A stretch of 35,357 nucleotides of DNA from an uncultured Victivallis sp. (GCA_944389895.1 CALXOA010000101.1:1-35357), one strand, 5' to 3'. Shown: positions 1-10,042, counted from the stretch's first letter. Made by a program: numbers and translations. Notes: generated by a model not told the origin, from the letters alone.

Positions 1-1409
1 CCGACCTCGACCTCGGTCATTATGAAAGACTTGCCGGCGTCACCTGCTCCCGGGCGAGCAACTTCACCAGCGGCCGCATCTACGGCAATGTAATCGCCCG
101 CGAACGGGCCGGCGGCTACCTCGGGGCAACGGTACAGGTGATCCCCCACATCACCGATGAGATCAAACGTGCGATGCAGTCGCTGCACTCGCCGGAGGTG
201 GACATCGCGATCACCGAGATCGGCGGCACCGCCGGCGACATCGAGTCCCTGCCCTTCCTCGAAGCGGCGCGTCAGTTCCGGCTCGAGGTCGGGCGTGACA
301 ACGCGATCTTCATCCACCTGACTCTGGTACCCTACATCCGGGCGGCCAAAGAACTCAAGACCAAGCCGTCGCAGCATTCGGTCGCGACGTTGCGCAACAT
401 CGGCATCGCCCCCGACATCCTGGTCTGCCGGACGGAAATCCCGATGGAGGAGGAGCACTTCCGGAAACTGTCGCTTTTCTGCAACGTCCCGGTCGATTGC
501 GTGATCGAGGAACTCGATGTGCAGAACTCGATCTATGAGGTGCCGCTCGAACTCGCCCGTCAGGAACTCGATCTCAAAACGCTGGACCTGCTTCACCTCG
601 ACCGCCGTACCCTCGATCTCGGAGACTACCTCCAATGGCTCGAAGGCGTACTCCATCCCGCCGGAGAGTGCACCATCGCCGTGGTCGGAAAATACATCCG
701 CCACCAGGATGCCTACAAGAGCATTTACGAAGCGCTCAGTCATGCCGGAATCGCCAATCATGTGAAAGTGAAATTCCAGAAAGTCGAGGCCGAGGAACTC
801 GAACACGGTGATCCGGCCACACTGCTGGCCGGAGCCGATGGCATTCTGGTACCCGGCGGCTTCGGCGGCCGCGGGGTGCCGGGCAAGATCCGGGCGGTCG
901 AATATGCCCGCGTCAACCGCATTCCGTTCCTCGGAATCTGTCTCGGCATGCAGTGCGCGGTGATCGAGTTCGCCCGTAACGTACTCGGCTGGAACGATGC
1001 CGACAGCACCGAATTTGCCCCGGAAACCACGCACCCGGTGATCGACCTGATGCCGGATCAACGCAACATCACGGACAAGGGCGGAACAATGCGACTCGGC
1101 AGCTACCTCTGCAGATTCAGGCCCGATACCCGCAGCGCCCGACTCTACGGGACCGACCAGGTCGCGGAACGACACCGCCACCGTTATGAGTTCAATCCGC
1201 AATTCCGGGCCGAACTGGAATCGGCCGGACTGCGGATCGCCGGAACCAGCCCCGATGACCGGTTGGTCGAAGTGGTCGAACTGGCAGCGGACCACCCGTT
1301 TTTCATCGGCTGCCAGTTCCACCCCGAATTTCAATCACGGCCCCGGCAGGCTCACCCGCTCTTCAACGGGCTGGTCGCCGCGGCACTGCAACGGCAAGGA
1401 GGATGCTGA
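1..1409 (+). CDS. pyrG: CTP synthase (5'-truncated by window edge)
   Basis: CTP synthase makes CTP from UTP, ATP and glutamine in the cytoplasm. The reading frame is open from base 3, so the gene begins upstream of the window; 468 residues are visible and roughly 70 N-terminal ones (including the P-loop) are missing compared with the usual 535-545. Visible synthetase-domain motifs are [16 protein letters not shown] and [10 protein letters not shown] near the start, then [11 protein letters not shown]. The C-terminal class I glutamine amidotransferase domain has PGGFGGRG, the nucleophile loop GICLGMQ (Cys) and the HPEF His/Glu pair. An internal ATG-like start at 138 lies inside the synthetase domain and is not the true start. 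An AAGGAGG at the 3' end serves the next gene, carB, only 2 bases away, so the two are co-translated. Identification is secure. Confidence 0.97.
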   Translation, partial: DLDLGHYERLAGVTCSRASNFTSGRIYGNVIARERAGGYLGATVQVIPHITDEIKRAMQSLHSPEVDIAITEIGGTAGDIESLPFLEAARQFRLEVGRDNAIFIHLTLVPYIRAAKELKTKPSQHSVATLRNIGIAPDILVCRTEIPMEEEHFRKLSLFCNVPVDCVIEELDVQNSIYEVPLELARQELDLKTLDLLHLDRRTLDLGDYLQWLEGVLHPAGECTIAVVGKYIRHQDAYKSIYEALSHAGIANHVKVKFQKVEAEELEHGDPATLLAGADGILVPGGFGGRGVPGKIRAVEYARVNRIPFLGICLGMQCAVIEFARNVLGWNDADSTEFAPETTHPVIDLMPDQRNITDKGGTMRLGSYLCRFRPDTRSARLYGTDQVAERHRHRYEFNPQFRAELESAGLRIAGTSPDDRLVEVVELAADHPFFIGCQFHPEFQSRPRQAHPLFNGLVAAALQRQGGC

Positions 1410-1411
1410 TC

Positions 1412-4400
1412 ATGCCCAGACGCAACGATATCAGAAAAATCATGCTGATCGGTTCCGGCCCGATCGTCATCGGCCAGGGATGTGAATTTGACTATTCCGG
1501 GGTTCAGGCCTGCAAGGTGCTCCGCCGTGAGGGCTTCGAAGTCGTTCTGGTCAACAGCAATCCGGCGACGATCATGACCGACCCCGAATTCGCCGACCGC
1601 ACCTACATTGAACCTCTCAACGCCGAAATTCTGCACGAAATCATCCGCCGCGAACGGCCGGACGCCCTGCTGCCGACCCTCGGCGGGCAGACCGCGCTGA
1701 ACCTCGCAATGGAACTTCACGAGCGTGGCATCCTCGAACGGTACCGGGTGGAACTCATCGGCGCCAATGCCGACACCATCAAACGCGCCGAGGACCGCCA
1801 GCTCTTCAAACAGACCATGCTCTCCATCGGCCTCGACCTGCCGCGTTCCGGCAGCGCCCACTCCATGGCGGAAGCGCTCGCGGTTGCCGACACCATCGGC
1901 AGCTGGCCGTTGATCATCCGTCCCGGCTTCACCCTCGGCGGAACCGGTGGCGGTATTGCCCGCTCACCGGAAGAGTTCGACACGATCGTCTCCAGAGGGC
2001 TGACCGCCAGCCTCAACTCGGAAGTGCTGATCGAGGAGTCGCTGCTCGGCTGGAAGGAGTTCGAAATGGAGGTGATGCGCGACCGGAAAGGCAATTCGGT
2101 AATCGTCTGTTCCATCGAAAATCTCGACCCGATGGGGGTGCACACCGGCGACTCGATCACCATCGCCCCGATCCAGACCCTCTCCGACCGCGAATATCAG
2201 CAGATGCGCGACGACAGTCTGAAAGTCATGGAGGCGATCGGCGTCGAAACCGGCGGTTCCAACGTTCAGTGGGCGGTCGATCCGGACTCCGGGCGGCGGA
2301 TCATCATCGAAATGAATCCGCGTGTCTCGCGCTCAAGCGCACTCGCCAGCAAGGCAACCGGTTTCCCGATCGCAAAAATTGCTGCACTGCTGGCAGTCGG
2401 CTACACTCTCGACGAGATCCGCAACGACATCACGGGCGAGACGCCGAGCTGTTTCGAACCTTCCCTCGACTACGTGGTCACCAAAGTGCCCCGGTTCACC
2501 TTTGAAAAATTTTCGGCCGCGGATTCGACGCTGGGCACCCAGATGAAATCCGTCGGAGAAGCGATGGCGATCGGACGCACCCTCAAGCAGTCGCTGCAGA
2601 AGGCGTTGCGGTCTCTCGAAACCGGACGGGCCGGTTTCGGCGCCGACGGCCGGGACGGCAAATGCGAGTCGATGGATGACGCCACCCTCGAAGCCGAACT
2701 GCGCCGACCGAATGCCGAACGTCTCTACGTACTGCATGCGGCTCTCAAGCGCAACTGGAGCGAAGACCGCCTCTACGAACTCACGAAGATCGACCGCTAT
2801 TTTCTGCGACACCTTGCCGAACTGGCGGCATTCGAGGAAGAGATCCGCAATGCCGGCACCCTGTCCGGACTCAAAGCCGATCCCGCATTGTTCCGGCAGG
2901 CGAAGGAACTCGGTTATTCCGACGTGCAGATCGCTTTTCTGCTCGGAGCAACCGAAACGGAAGTACGTTCGGCCCGGCGCGAAATCGGACTTGCCGCGGT
3001 CTTCGGCACCGTCGATACCTGCGCCGGAGAGTTTGAAGCGAAAACCCCCTACTACTACTCGACCTACGGCGATGCGGACGAACCGGTTCGTCCGCACCGG
3101 GGAAAGCAGACGATCATGATCCTCGGGGGCGGCCCCAACCGGATCGGTCAGGGAATCGAATTTGACTACTGCTGCGTCCATGCCGCCTTTGCGCTGCGGA
3201 AGGCCGGGTGCGAGGTGGTGATGGTCAACAGCAATCCGGAAACCGTCTCAACCGACTACGATTCGAGCGACAAACTCTACTTCGAACCGTTGACCCTCGA
3301 GGACGTAATGAACGTCTATGAGCGGGAACAGTGCGATGGAGTAATCGTCCAGTTCGGGGGACAGACCCCGCTGAACCTTGCGCAGAAACTGAAGGCGGCA
3401 GGAGCCAGCGTAATCGGGACCAGCCCGGACGACATCGATGCCGCGGAAGACCGTGATTTCTTCAAACAGCTCGCAGAGAAAATCGGCATTCTCCAGCCCC
3501 CGAGCGGCATTGCCCACAATGTTGCGGAGGCTCTCGAGATCGCCGGAAGAATCGGTTATCCGCTGCTCGTGCGCCCCTCATTCGTACTCGGAGGCCGGGG
3601 GATGGTGATCGTCTACAAGGAGGCCTACCTGCGCAAATACGTCGAAGCGGCGGCGGCGGTCGCCGAGGGGAAACCGATTCTGATCGACCGTTTCCTAGAG
3701 GATGCGGTCGAACTCGACGTGGACTGCATCAGCGACGGGCATACCGCGGTCATCGGTGCGATCATGGAACACGTCGAACCGGCCGGCATCCACTCCGGCG
3801 ACTCGGCCAGCGTGATTCCCCCGATGACGCTGTCACAGGATCTGCAGGAGAAGGTCCGCACCTATGCACGCCGGTTCGCCGAAGAACTCCATGTCTGCGG
3901 GTTGATGAATATGCAGCTCGCAGTCAAAGATGGCGAAATCTACATCATCGAAGTCAATCCACGCGCCTCACGGACCATTCCCTTCGTCAGCAAAACGATC
4001 GGAGTGCCGCTGGCCGGACTGGCCGCCCGCTGCATGATCGGTGAGACGCTGGAATCCACCGGCTTCACCCGGGAGGTGAAACTGCCCTACACCGCAGTCA
4101 AGGAGGCGGTGTTCCCATTCGTCAAGTTTCCCGGCGTGGACATCGTACTCTCCCCGGAAATGAAATCCACCGGAGAGGTGATGAGCATCGATCCGGACCG
4201 GGGACTGGCCTACCTCAAGAGCCAGCTTGCCGCCGGAAGCAAGCTGCCGACGGCCGGAAACATCTTCCTCTCGGTTCGCGATGAAGACAAGCCGGCCGCC
4301 GTGGAACTGGCGAAAAAGCTGGTGAAACTCGGCTTCCACATCTATGCGACACGCGGAACTTCGACAATGCTGTGGGACGCCGGGATCAAAACCGAGGCGG

Positions 4401-4678
4401 TCTTCCGTATCTCCCGCGGCCGCCCCAACCTGCTCGACCTGCTGCATGAGAAAGAGGTCCAGTGGATCATCAATACCACCGAGAATGGAGCGGAGGCAAT
4501 GGTTGACGAGATCCAGATGCGTTCCAGCGCGATCAGTGCCGGAATCCCGGTGACGACCACACTGGCCGGCATGACCGCGGCCATCGAAGGACTTGCCGAC
4601 AAGCTCGACTTCGGCCGGTTCGAGGTGTGCAGCCTCCAGGAGTACCACCGGCATCTGAATACCGGTTTACACGGTTGA
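1412..4678 (+). CDS. carB: Carbamoyl-phosphate synthase large subunit
   Basis: Forms carbamoyl phosphate from ammonia (delivered by CarA), bicarbonate and two ATP, feeding pyrimidines and arginine. At 1088 residues it has the normal full length. It contains two homologous halves, each with the [17 protein letters not shown] opening and an ATP-grasp domain ending in an EMNPR or EVNPR metal-binding motif, and a C-terminal MGS-like allosteric domain from about residue 948. The start was chosen at ATG 1412 (MPRRNDIRK) rather than the in-frame ATG 1403, because the AAGGAGG at 1396-1402 gives 9-base spacing to 1412 but none to 1403. It follows pyrG by 2 bases, grouping two pyrimidine enzymes in one transcript. 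No carA is visible beside it. A terminator follows at 4700-4745. Confidence 0.97.
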   Translation: MPRRNDIRKIMLIGSGPIVIGQGCEFDYSGVQACKVLRREGFEVVLVNSNPATIMTDPEFADRTYIEPLNAEILHEIIRRERPDALLPTLGGQTALNLAMELHERGILERYRVELIGANADTIKRAEDRQLFKQTMLSIGLDLPRSGSAHSMAEALAVADTIGSWPLIIRPGFTLGGTGGGIARSPEEFDTIVSRGLTASLNSEVLIEESLLGWKEFEMEVMRDRKGNSVIVCSIENLDPMGVHTGDSITIAPIQTLSDREYQQMRDDSLKVMEAIGVETGGSNVQWAVDPDSGRRIIIEMNPRVSRSSALASKATGFPIAKIAALLAVGYTLDEIRNDITGETPSCFEPSLDYVVTKVPRFTFEKFSAADSTLGTQMKSVGEAMAIGRTLKQSLQKALRSLETGRAGFGADGRDGKCESMDDATLEAELRRPNAERLYVLHAALKRNWSEDRLYELTKIDRYFLRHLAELAAFEEEIRNAGTLSGLKADPALFRQAKELGYSDVQIAFLLGATETEVRSARREIGLAAVFGTVDTCAGEFEAKTPYYYSTYGDADEPVRPHRGKQTIMILGGGPNRIGQGIEFDYCCVHAAFALRKAGCEVVMVNSNPETVSTDYDSSDKLYFEPLTLEDVMNVYEREQCDGVIVQFGGQTPLNLAQKLKAAGASVIGTSPDDIDAAEDRDFFKQLAEKIGILQPPSGIAHNVAEALEIAGRIGYPLLVRPSFVLGGRGMVIVYKEAYLRKYVEAAAAVAEGKPILIDRFLEDAVELDVDCISDGHTAVIGAIMEHVEPAGIHSGDSASVIPPMTLSQDLQEKVRTYARRFAEELHVCGLMNMQLAVKDGEIYIIEVNPRASRTIPFVSKTIGVPLAGLAARCMIGETLESTGFTREVKLPYTAVKEAVFPFVKFPGVDIVLSPEMKSTGEVMSIDPDRGLAYLKSQLAAGSKLPTAGNIFLSVRDEDKPAAVELAKKLVKLGFHIYATRGTSTMLWDAGIKTEAVFRISRGRPNLLDLLHEKEVQWIINTTENGAEAMVDEIQMRSSAISAGIPVTTTLAGMTAAIEGLADKLDFGRFEVCSLQEYHRHLNTGLHG

Positions 4679-4699
4679 TTCCATTCTCTTTTCCACACC

Positions 4700-4745
4700 G
4701 TTTCCGGTCCGGAACCACTTCCCGACCGGAAACAGCGTTTTTTTT
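4700..4745 (+). terminator. Rho-independent terminator after carB
   Basis: A perfect 10-bp stem, GTTTCCGGTC (4700-4709) against GACCGGAAAC (4724-4733), is followed by a run of eight T (4738-4745). It lies 22 bases past the carB stop and closes the pyrG-carB unit. Confidence 0.85.
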
Positions 4746-4766
4746 AATTCGGAATACCGAAAAAAC

Positions 4767-4793
4767 TTGACAAAAAAGGAAAATCCATATATT
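4767..4793 (+). promoter_or_regulatory. Candidate sigma-70 promoter for the secreted protein gene
   Basis: A consensus -35 TTGACA (4767-4772) and a -10-like TATATT (4788-4793) are separated by 15 bases, a little short of the optimum. The site is in an A/T-rich stretch directly after the carB terminator and about 65 bases before the next ATG, so it fits a stand-alone transcript. Confidence 0.55.
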
Positions 4794-4856
4794 TTTTTAA
4801 TATTCGTTCCTGAATCATGTCAGGATAACATCATAACCCAAAAAGGAGAGCTGATT

Positions 4857-5375
4857 ATGAAAAAACTGCTGACTGTTCTGATGATGGCGGCCGCCGTCGT
4901 AACGCTGACTGCGGAAGATGCGCTCCTCAAGAGCTGGGATCTCACCAGCTCTTCGGAATACATGCTGTGGAACACGAAATCCCAGTGCTCCAAGACGGTC
5001 GCCGATGGCGCGATCAAAATCACCGTCACGTCGATAACCGCTCCGGCGAGTCCTGCAAACATCCAGTTCTGGACCGCCTACCAGGCTGGTTTCAAAGCCA
5101 ATGTCAAATATCGCGTCGAAGCGACGATCGTCTCCACCACCAATCTGCAGGGCGAGCTGAATGTAATTCAGAACGGTGGAAAATATGCCAGGGCCACCAA
5201 AGATGCCGTGAAGTATTTTTCGATCAAGGCCGATCAGCCCACCAATGTTTCAATTGAATTTACTCCGGCTCAGGATATTTCCGGCACTTACCGGACTCCC
5301 TGCTTTTTCCTGGGGAATGCCCCGGAGGGCACCGTCATCACGATCAGCAATCTGAAACTTTACGAAGTGAAGTAA
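4857..5375 (+). CDS. Small secreted beta-rich protein, carbohydrate-binding-like
   Basis: A 172-residue protein. The start at ATG 4857 is set by AAAGGAGAG (4843-4851 area) and opens a classical signal peptide: MKK, then a hydrophobic LLTVLMMAAAVVTLTA stretch with likely cleavage near ALTAED. The mature part (about 150 residues) has the feel of a single beta-sandwich of the CBM4/CBM9 type: a W-D/L-T opening, ITVTSI, FKANVKYRVEATIVSTT, VSIEFTP and a closing GTVITISNLKLYEV strand. That closing pattern (effect term, then I.N.K/LY) is common at the end of carbohydrate-binding modules. No catalytic domain is present. It has its own promoter and terminator, so it is a one-gene unit. Secretion is well supported; sugar binding is only inferred. 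Confidence 0.75.
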   Translation: MKKLLTVLMMAAAVVTLTAEDALLKSWDLTSSSEYMLWNTKSQCSKTVADGAIKITVTSITAPASPANIQFWTAYQAGFKANVKYRVEATIVSTTNLQGELNVIQNGGKYARATKDAVKYFSIKADQPTNVSIEFTPAQDISGTYRTPCFFLGNAPEGTVITISNLKLYEVK

Positions 5376-5400
5376 GGTTCCCGTTTCCAGAACGTTTTGC

Positions 5401-5435
5401 AGCCGGAAAGCCGGATCGGCTTTCCGGCTCTTTTT
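5401..5435 (+). terminator. Rho-independent terminator
   Basis: A perfect 13-bp stem, AGCCGGAAAGCCG (5401-5413) against CGGCTTTCCGGCT (5417-5429), has a 3-base loop and a CTTTTT tail. There is no T-run on the opposite strand, so it serves the plus-strand gene ending at 5375 and not dprA. Confidence 0.85.
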
Positions 5436-5471
5436 CCACCGCCATTCCTGCCGAAAGCTGCTTTTTCCGCA

Positions 5472-6599
5472 TCAACGCACCCGGCGGTAGACCTGATCGG
5501 CGCCGTGTTCCACCAGCATCTTCATCTCCAGACGCATCAGGATCGACAGCAGCGTCCCGGCGTCATAACCAGTCGCCTCGACAAGATCATCAAAACCCGC
5601 GCCTTCCCGGTCGAGAATCCCATAAACCTTCGCCGCGTCCGGAGGCAGATCGCTGTCCGACGCCGGATTGTAGGCGACCTGCCCCTCCCCCGCACTTTCC
5701 CCGGGTGCAAGTCCGGGCAGAAAACCGATACCGATGCCGTTGAGAACATCGCTGAAGTTCTCGATCAAACCGGCGCCGCACTCCTTGATCAGCAGATGGC
5801 ATCCCTGCGCCTGCGGATTATCGGCGTGCCCCGGCACCGCAAAGACATCGCGCCCATTCTCAAGCGCGAGCCGCGCAGTGATCAACGCCCCGGAATCGAC
5901 GCCGGCTTCCGTCACAATCGTGGCGCGGGCCATACCCGCCACAATCCGGTTGCGACGCGGAAACGAAGTGCGGCTGACCGGAAAACGCAGCGGGAACTCA
6001 CTCACGATCGCACCCCCGGTCTCCACGATCCGCCGGGCCAGGGGCACATTCTCCTGCGGATGCAGCCGCATCAGGCCGCCGCCGAGCACCGCCACCGTCG
6101 TACCTCCCGCTTCAACTGTGGTTGAATGAGCGACCGTATCGACTCCGAAAGCCAGGCCGGAAATGACCGAAAAACCGGCCTCCACCGCCTCCCGGGTAAT
6201 CGCCTGCGTCATCCGTTCCCCATACCGCGACATCCGCCGCGATCCGACCACCGCCACGGCGGTATCCGGCAACACCGGCAGCCGGCCGCGGACATAGAGA
6301 CAGAGCGGTGGATCATAGAGATGGCGCAGAATATCCGGATAAGCCTCGTCGAAAAGCGTGATGATCCGAACTCCCGCCTTTTCGGCAAGTTCACATTCGC
6401 GTTCGAGCTCCCCCTGCCAGTCGAAATTCGCGACCTTGTCGGCCAGCAGCGCACCGATCCCCGGCACCCGCCGCAGCTCCTCCGCGCTTCTTCCGCAGAC
6501 TCCCGCCGGGGAACCGAATGTTTCGGAGAGAGCCGTGTATTTGACGAAACCGATCCCCGGAATCAGGTTCAGAACGATGCACGCTTCCCGGTCAAGCAT
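5472..6599 (-). CDS. dprA: DNA-processing protein DprA (Smf)
   Basis: DprA binds incoming single-stranded DNA during natural transformation and loads RecA. The 375-residue protein begins with a helix-hairpin-helix/SAM-like region (LNLIPGIG, RRVPGIGALLADKV). It continues with the Rossmann-like DprA core, including VVGSRRMSRYG (about residue 118), SGLAFGVDTVAH, TVAVLGGG and SEFPLRFPVSRTSFPRRNRIVAGM, and then EAGVDSGALITARLA and VFAVPGHA. A C-terminal winged-helix domain (about 315-375) is present. The start ATG at 6599 lies inside the 3' end of aroB, with an 8-base overlap (ATGCTTGA), so translation is probably coupled. In-frame codons further upstream are only aroB sequence. Presence of dprA suggests competence or at least recombination capacity; no other com genes are in the window. 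Confidence 0.95.
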   Translation of the reverse strand: MLDREACIVLNLIPGIGFVKYTALSETFGSPAGVCGRSAEELRRVPGIGALLADKVANFDWQGELERECELAEKAGVRIITLFDEAYPDILRHLYDPPLCLYVRGRLPVLPDTAVAVVGSRRMSRYGERMTQAITREAVEAGFSVISGLAFGVDTVAHSTTVEAGGTTVAVLGGGLMRLHPQENVPLARRIVETGGAIVSEFPLRFPVSRTSFPRRNRIVAGMARATIVTEAGVDSGALITARLALENGRDVFAVPGHADNPQAQGCHLLIKECGAGLIENFSDVLNGIGIGFLPGLAPGESAGEGQVAYNPASDSDLPPDAAKVYGILDREGAGFDDLVEATGYDAGTLLSILMRLEMKMLVEHGADQVYRRVR

Positions 6600-7650
6600 A
6601 GATCGCCTCGACCGCCGCCCGGATCGCCTCGACAGGCGGCTGGCAGACCTTCGCCCGGCCGATGCCATCGGGCAGCACAACCTTGATCCGCCCGCCGGAA
6701 TTTTTCTTGTCGCGCCCCATCGCATCAAGTACCGCATCGACGGAATAACGCCGGTCGAGCACAGCAGGCAACCCCAGTGCGGTCAGCAGTGCCTTCTGCC
6801 GCGCCGCATCCTCATGGGAGATCGAACCGAGCTTCACCGCCAGTTCGGCGGCGGCACACATGCCGATCGCCACTGCTTCACCGTGGCTGATCGAAAAATT
6901 GCTCAACAATTCAACCGCATGGCCGAATGTGTGGCCGTAATTCAGAATCGCCCGCAGCCCGGCCTCCCTCTCGTCGGCAACCACAACTCCCGCCTTGAGT
7001 TCACAGCAGCGCCGGATGATCTTTTCGTAACGATTCAAATCAATCCGCTCCACCAGCGCCGCCGGGTCCTGCTCCAGTTCCCTGAAAAGCCCGGCATCGA
7101 GAATCACCCCGGTCTTGACGATCTCGGCAAGTCCGCAGCGGATCTCGCGCACTGGCAGCGTCTTCAGGAAATCGGTATCGATCAGTACCATCTTCGGCTG
7201 ATGGAAGACGCCGATCAGATTCTTCCCCTCCGGAATATCGACGCCGGTCTTGCCACCTACACTCGAATCGACCATCGCCAGCAATGTGGTCGGAATCTGT
7301 ACGAAGGCTACGCCACGCATATAGATTGCGGCGGCAAAACCGGTCATATCGCCGGTCACTCCGCCACCGAGGGCGATGAAACACGCTCTGCGGTCGAATC
7401 GCGCCGCAGCGGCCCGCCGACAGATATCAACCACGGTTGCGGGTTCCTTCGAGCACTCTCCCGCGGGGAAAACAAAAGTTTCCACGGCACCGAATGCCTG
7501 TTTCGCCCATGCCCCGTAAAGTTCCTCCACCCGGGAATCGGTCACCAGAAACAAACCCGCCCCGAGTTCCGCCGCCCGTTCCCGGACACCGGAACCGATT
7601 ACAATGTCATAGGCCCGTTCACCGAGGCCGACTCGAACCACTTCCGCCAT
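6592..7650 (-). CDS. aroB: 3-dehydroquinate synthase
   Basis: Converts DAHP to 3-dehydroquinate, the second step of the shikimate pathway, using NAD+ and a divalent metal. It has 352 residues, the normal length. Family motifs visible are the nucleotide-binding ALGGGVTGDMTGFAA, the TTLLAMVDSSVGGKTGVD loop, the metal-site region with LNYGHTFGHA, and HGEAVAIGM. Start ATG 7650 (MAEVVRVGLGERAY) was chosen because GAAAGG sits 9 bases upstream and homology begins here; longer upstream extensions have no ribosome site. It is 85 bases after a URO-D-like gene and overlaps dprA by 8 bases, so it is probably part of one minus-strand transcript. Confidence 0.96.
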   Translation of the reverse strand: MAEVVRVGLGERAYDIVIGSGVRERAAELGAGLFLVTDSRVEELYGAWAKQAFGAVETFVFPAGECSKEPATVVDICRRAAAARFDRRACFIALGGGVTGDMTGFAAAIYMRGVAFVQIPTTLLAMVDSSVGGKTGVDIPEGKNLIGVFHQPKMVLIDTDFLKTLPVREIRCGLAEIVKTGVILDAGLFRELEQDPAALVERIDLNRYEKIIRRCCELKAGVVVADEREAGLRAILNYGHTFGHAVELLSNFSISHGEAVAIGMCAAAELAVKLGSISHEDAARQKALLTALGLPAVLDRRYSVDAVLDAMGRDKKNSGGRIKVVLPDGIGRAKVCQPPVEAIRAAVEAIYA

Positions 7651-7735
7651 TTTCGCAAACCTTTCGCAACAGAAAACAGATTTGCGATACTTTACCCCCC
7701 GACCGGCCAACTTGCAAATCGCTGGAGCAGAAATT

Positions 7736-8734
7736 TCACGCTTCGGCAGCCCGCCGGGCATACTCCCGGAAACAATCCAGATAGAGCCGGTACTCCCGCA
7801 GGGAAACCCCGGGCGGAGTCTGGTGATCGCAGCCGATGAAGAATCCCCCCTGCCGCGCTGTCGGCAGCAGCCGTTCGAACTCTCCGCGCACCGCGGCTTC
7901 GCCGCGAGACATCACCATCTTGTCATATCCCCCCATCAGAAGGAATCCCGGATACCGTTCCCGCAGCGCGGCGACATCGACTCCGGCCTGCCGCTCCAAC
8001 GGCAGAATCCCTTCTATGCCGGCCCGCCGGAACCAGCCGATGCATTCGGAAACATCGCCGTCGGAGTCGATGAACACCTTGACACCATGTTCCTTCAGCA
8101 ACGGAATGATCTGCCGGTAGTACGGCAGCATGAATTCATTGAACAGCTCCTCAGAGATCATTGAGCCGTGATTGTAACTCATATCCTCGGCGAAAGTCAT
8201 GAACTCAATCGGATGCTCCTTCAGCAACCGCTCGAGGATCCGCAATGAAAAATCCACCTGATCCTGATTCATCCGCTTCATCAACTCCGGGAAGTCGTAG
8301 AAACTGAACAGATGATTCTCGATGCCGAACAAGGTACGGGGAAACCAGAAAAACCCCTCGATCGTAAACCAGAAGGCGGCCCCCCCCTCCTCATGCTTCC
8401 GCCGATACCGGTCGAAAGCACTCCAGTTGACGGCATCGAGATTGTGCAGCAGACCGGCCCGGCGCAATCCTTCATACTCCCCGGCGTCGGCAACAATTCC
8501 CGCCCCGTGGTGAGACGGAGCCGGAAATCCGGGCGCCCGGGGCGAAAACCAGCACTGCACCATCACGTCAAGGTCGAAATACTCCATAAGCTCGACACCG
8601 TCGAGCCCGGCGGGCAATCCTTCGCTCCGCCAGCGCTCGAGCGTCTCCGACCACCAGGTGGCCCATTCAATCACGGGCAACCGGTCGGGGCGCTCGAAAT
8701 CCAGAATCCTCTGAAAGCGTTCCCGGGTATTCAT
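7736..8734 (-). CDS. URO-D superfamily protein (methyltransferase MtaA-like), copy 2
   Basis: A 332-residue protein of the uroporphyrinogen decarboxylase / corrinoid methyltransferase (MtaA, CmuA) superfamily. The start at MNTRERFQRILDFERPDR is the typical family opening, with GAGGTGAGG just upstream of ATG 8734 (a GTG two codons earlier is the alternative). The barrel shows EFMTFAEDMSYNHG, KVFIDSDGDV, ILPLERQAGVDV, LLMGGYDK and the late GCDHQTPPGVSLREYRLY element. The CDH pair there is a candidate metal or substrate site. Clear heme-pathway UroD features are not seen, so a role in methyl transfer or demethylation of an unknown substrate is more likely than heme synthesis. It is a paralogue of the gene at 8851-9972. 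Substrate unknown. Confidence 0.88.
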   Translation of the reverse strand: MNTRERFQRILDFERPDRLPVIEWATWWSETLERWRSEGLPAGLDGVELMEYFDLDVMVQCWFSPRAPGFPAPSHHGAGIVADAGEYEGLRRAGLLHNLDAVNWSAFDRYRRKHEEGGAAFWFTIEGFFWFPRTLFGIENHLFSFYDFPELMKRMNQDQVDFSLRILERLLKEHPIEFMTFAEDMSYNHGSMISEELFNEFMLPYYRQIIPLLKEHGVKVFIDSDGDVSECIGWFRRAGIEGILPLERQAGVDVAALRERYPGFLLMGGYDKMVMSRGEAAVRGEFERLLPTARQGGFFIGCDHQTPPGVSLREYRLYLDCFREYARRAAEA

Positions 8735-8755
8735 CCTCACCTCACTTTTCCTCTG

Positions 8756-8769
8756 TTTCCGGCCGGAAA
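8756..8769. promoter_or_regulatory. 14-bp perfect palindrome upstream of URO-D-like gene
   Basis: TTTCCGGCCGGAAA is a perfect dyad centred about 29 bases before the ATG at 8734 and downstream of a candidate promoter. Its place in the leader fits an operator. However, short CCGG-rich dyads are easy to find in this G+C-rich sequence, so function is uncertain. Confidence 0.3.
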
Positions 8770-8831
8770 TGCGCGCCTCCCACCTCCGACATCACTGGGA
8801 ATTTTTCATATCAGACTTCCGCGCACACCCC

Positions 8832-8859
8832 AATATAGTACACGGGAAACTCATTTCAA
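8832..8859 (-). promoter_or_regulatory. Candidate promoter for second URO-D-like gene
   Basis: On the minus strand, TTGAAA (8859-8854) and TATATT (8837-8832) are 16 bases apart. The -35 overlaps the stop region of the preceding URO-D-like gene. It would allow expression of 8734-5472 independently of the upstream regulator-linked promoter. Confidence 0.45.
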
Positions 8860-9972
8860 CCCGAACATCCGCCGTTTCAGATCCAGATAGTAAAGATAGT
8901 CGTCAGGATTCACGTTGGGCGGGCAGCGATGATCGCAGAACGGAATGTAACCGCCGCGTTCAACGTAAGGAACAAGCGTCTCCAGATAACGGCGGATCGC
9001 CTCCCGCCCGGCGCCGAGCTGAATCTTGTCCACCCCGCCCATGATCCGCAGAACCCCCGGATAACGGTCGAGAAGTTCACCGGGATGGGAACAACCCATC
9101 ACCTCAAAGGGGAACAGGCAGTTGATCCCCCCCTCGAGAAAGTACGGCAGCAGCGGCCGCACGTCTCCGTCACAGTCGGTGTACCAGAGATCGATACCGT
9201 AGGCGTCGAGCTTGCGCCGGATCCGTTTGTAACGCGGCATCACCACGTCGCGGAAGAAATCAACCGTGACGATCGGCCCGTTCTTGAAACAGATATCCTC
9301 CCATCCCGCCGCGAAATCGAAATCGAAGTGCGGAAGAACCCGGTCGAGGAAGTCCTCGACCAGTACACAGGCGGTTTCGACCATGTCCTCGACCATGTCG
9401 GGATAATCGTAGGCCGCATAGGCGAGACCTTCAAACGTCAGCATGTCGCGGATCCGCCCGATCATCGAACCGCACCAGACGCCGAGCGGATAATCGCGGT
9501 CGGCGGGGTGGGCCGCCTGAAGCGCCTCGATGTCCGGCAGCCGGTCCGGGGCGTCGCGCCGGAACCGCTCCTCCTTGCAACGTTTCCAATCGTCGGGAGT
9601 CACAATGCTGGATTTGAGATAGTGCGGGATCGTATCATGCCCGTCGGCGGGAACCTCGGCCAGCAGCCCGTCGTTATTGATGATGATGTTCATGTTGCCC
9701 CGTCGTTCGATCACCCGGTGTTCGAAGGGGGGAGACATCCAGACGTTGCCCCAGAGCGTGACGATCCGATCGAAATTGAAGAAAATGTCCGCCTCGTCAT
9801 TGTTGTGAATGCCGTTTTCGACGAAGAGCGGCCACTCGGAGAAATTCTCCTCCCAATACCCGAATTCCATATTGAAACAGCGGTCCACACTCTGAAAATG
9901 CATCTGGCGGCGGAACCGTTCCCGTCCGCTCATCGTTCCGGGCCATGGCGGCAGCAGGGGCTTGATTGCCAT
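8851..9972 (-). CDS. URO-D superfamily protein (methyltransferase-like), copy 1
   Basis: A 373-residue URO-D-superfamily protein beginning MAIKPLLPPWPGTMSGRERF. ATG 9972 is supported by GAAGGA 7 bases upstream. Shared with its neighbour are the ERFRRQMHFQSVDR opening, the DFAAGWEDICFKNGP strand-loop, LWYTDCDGDV, CLFPFEVMGCSHP, LRIMGGVDK and the closing PFCDHRCPPNVNPDDYLYYL. The CDH motif is kept in both copies. Such proteins often transfer methyl groups to corrinoid or coenzyme acceptors; which substrate is used here cannot be read from the sequence, and no corrinoid-binding partner gene is nearby. It is first in the minus-strand unit and lies divergent from an AraC-type regulator that probably controls it. 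Confidence 0.88.
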   Translation of the reverse strand: MAIKPLLPPWPGTMSGRERFRRQMHFQSVDRCFNMEFGYWEENFSEWPLFVENGIHNNDEADIFFNFDRIVTLWGNVWMSPPFEHRVIERRGNMNIIINNDGLLAEVPADGHDTIPHYLKSSIVTPDDWKRCKEERFRRDAPDRLPDIEALQAAHPADRDYPLGVWCGSMIGRIRDMLTFEGLAYAAYDYPDMVEDMVETACVLVEDFLDRVLPHFDFDFAAGWEDICFKNGPIVTVDFFRDVVMPRYKRIRRKLDAYGIDLWYTDCDGDVRPLLPYFLEGGINCLFPFEVMGCSHPGELLDRYPGVLRIMGGVDKIQLGAGREAIRRYLETLVPYVERGGYIPFCDHRCPPNVNPDDYLYYLDLKRRMFGLK

Positions 9973-9989
9973 TTTTCCATCCTTCATTC

Positions 9990-10020
9990 TTGAATTAATG
10001 TCAATATGTATTATTATACT
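9990..10020 (+). promoter_or_regulatory. Candidate promoter for the AraC-type gene
   Basis: TTGAAT (9990-9995) with TATTAT at 10012-10017 (16-base spacing) points towards the regulator. It overlaps the opposite-strand promoter at 10013-10042, so the two polymerases would compete. No good ribosome-binding site precedes ATG 10041, so the leader would be very short. Confidence 0.35.
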
Positions 10021-10042
10021 CCAGAAATACGTCATCTGTAAT
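10013..10042 (-). promoter_or_regulatory. Candidate promoter for the URO-D-like unit, overlapping the divergent start codon
   Basis: On the minus strand, a consensus -10 TATAAT (10018-10013) is preceded by ATTACA (10042-10037) with 18-base spacing. The -35 hexamer overlaps the ATG (10041) of the divergent AraC-type gene. A regulator bound here could act on both directions at once. Confidence 0.55.

Noticed and set aside
5401..5435. Bidirectional terminator shared with dprA
   Set aside because: On the minus strand the stem is followed by GCAAAACG, not a T-run.
6358..7839. 493-codon plus-strand frame opposite aroB and dprA
   Set aside because: Crosses two well-identified genes and has no motif of its own.
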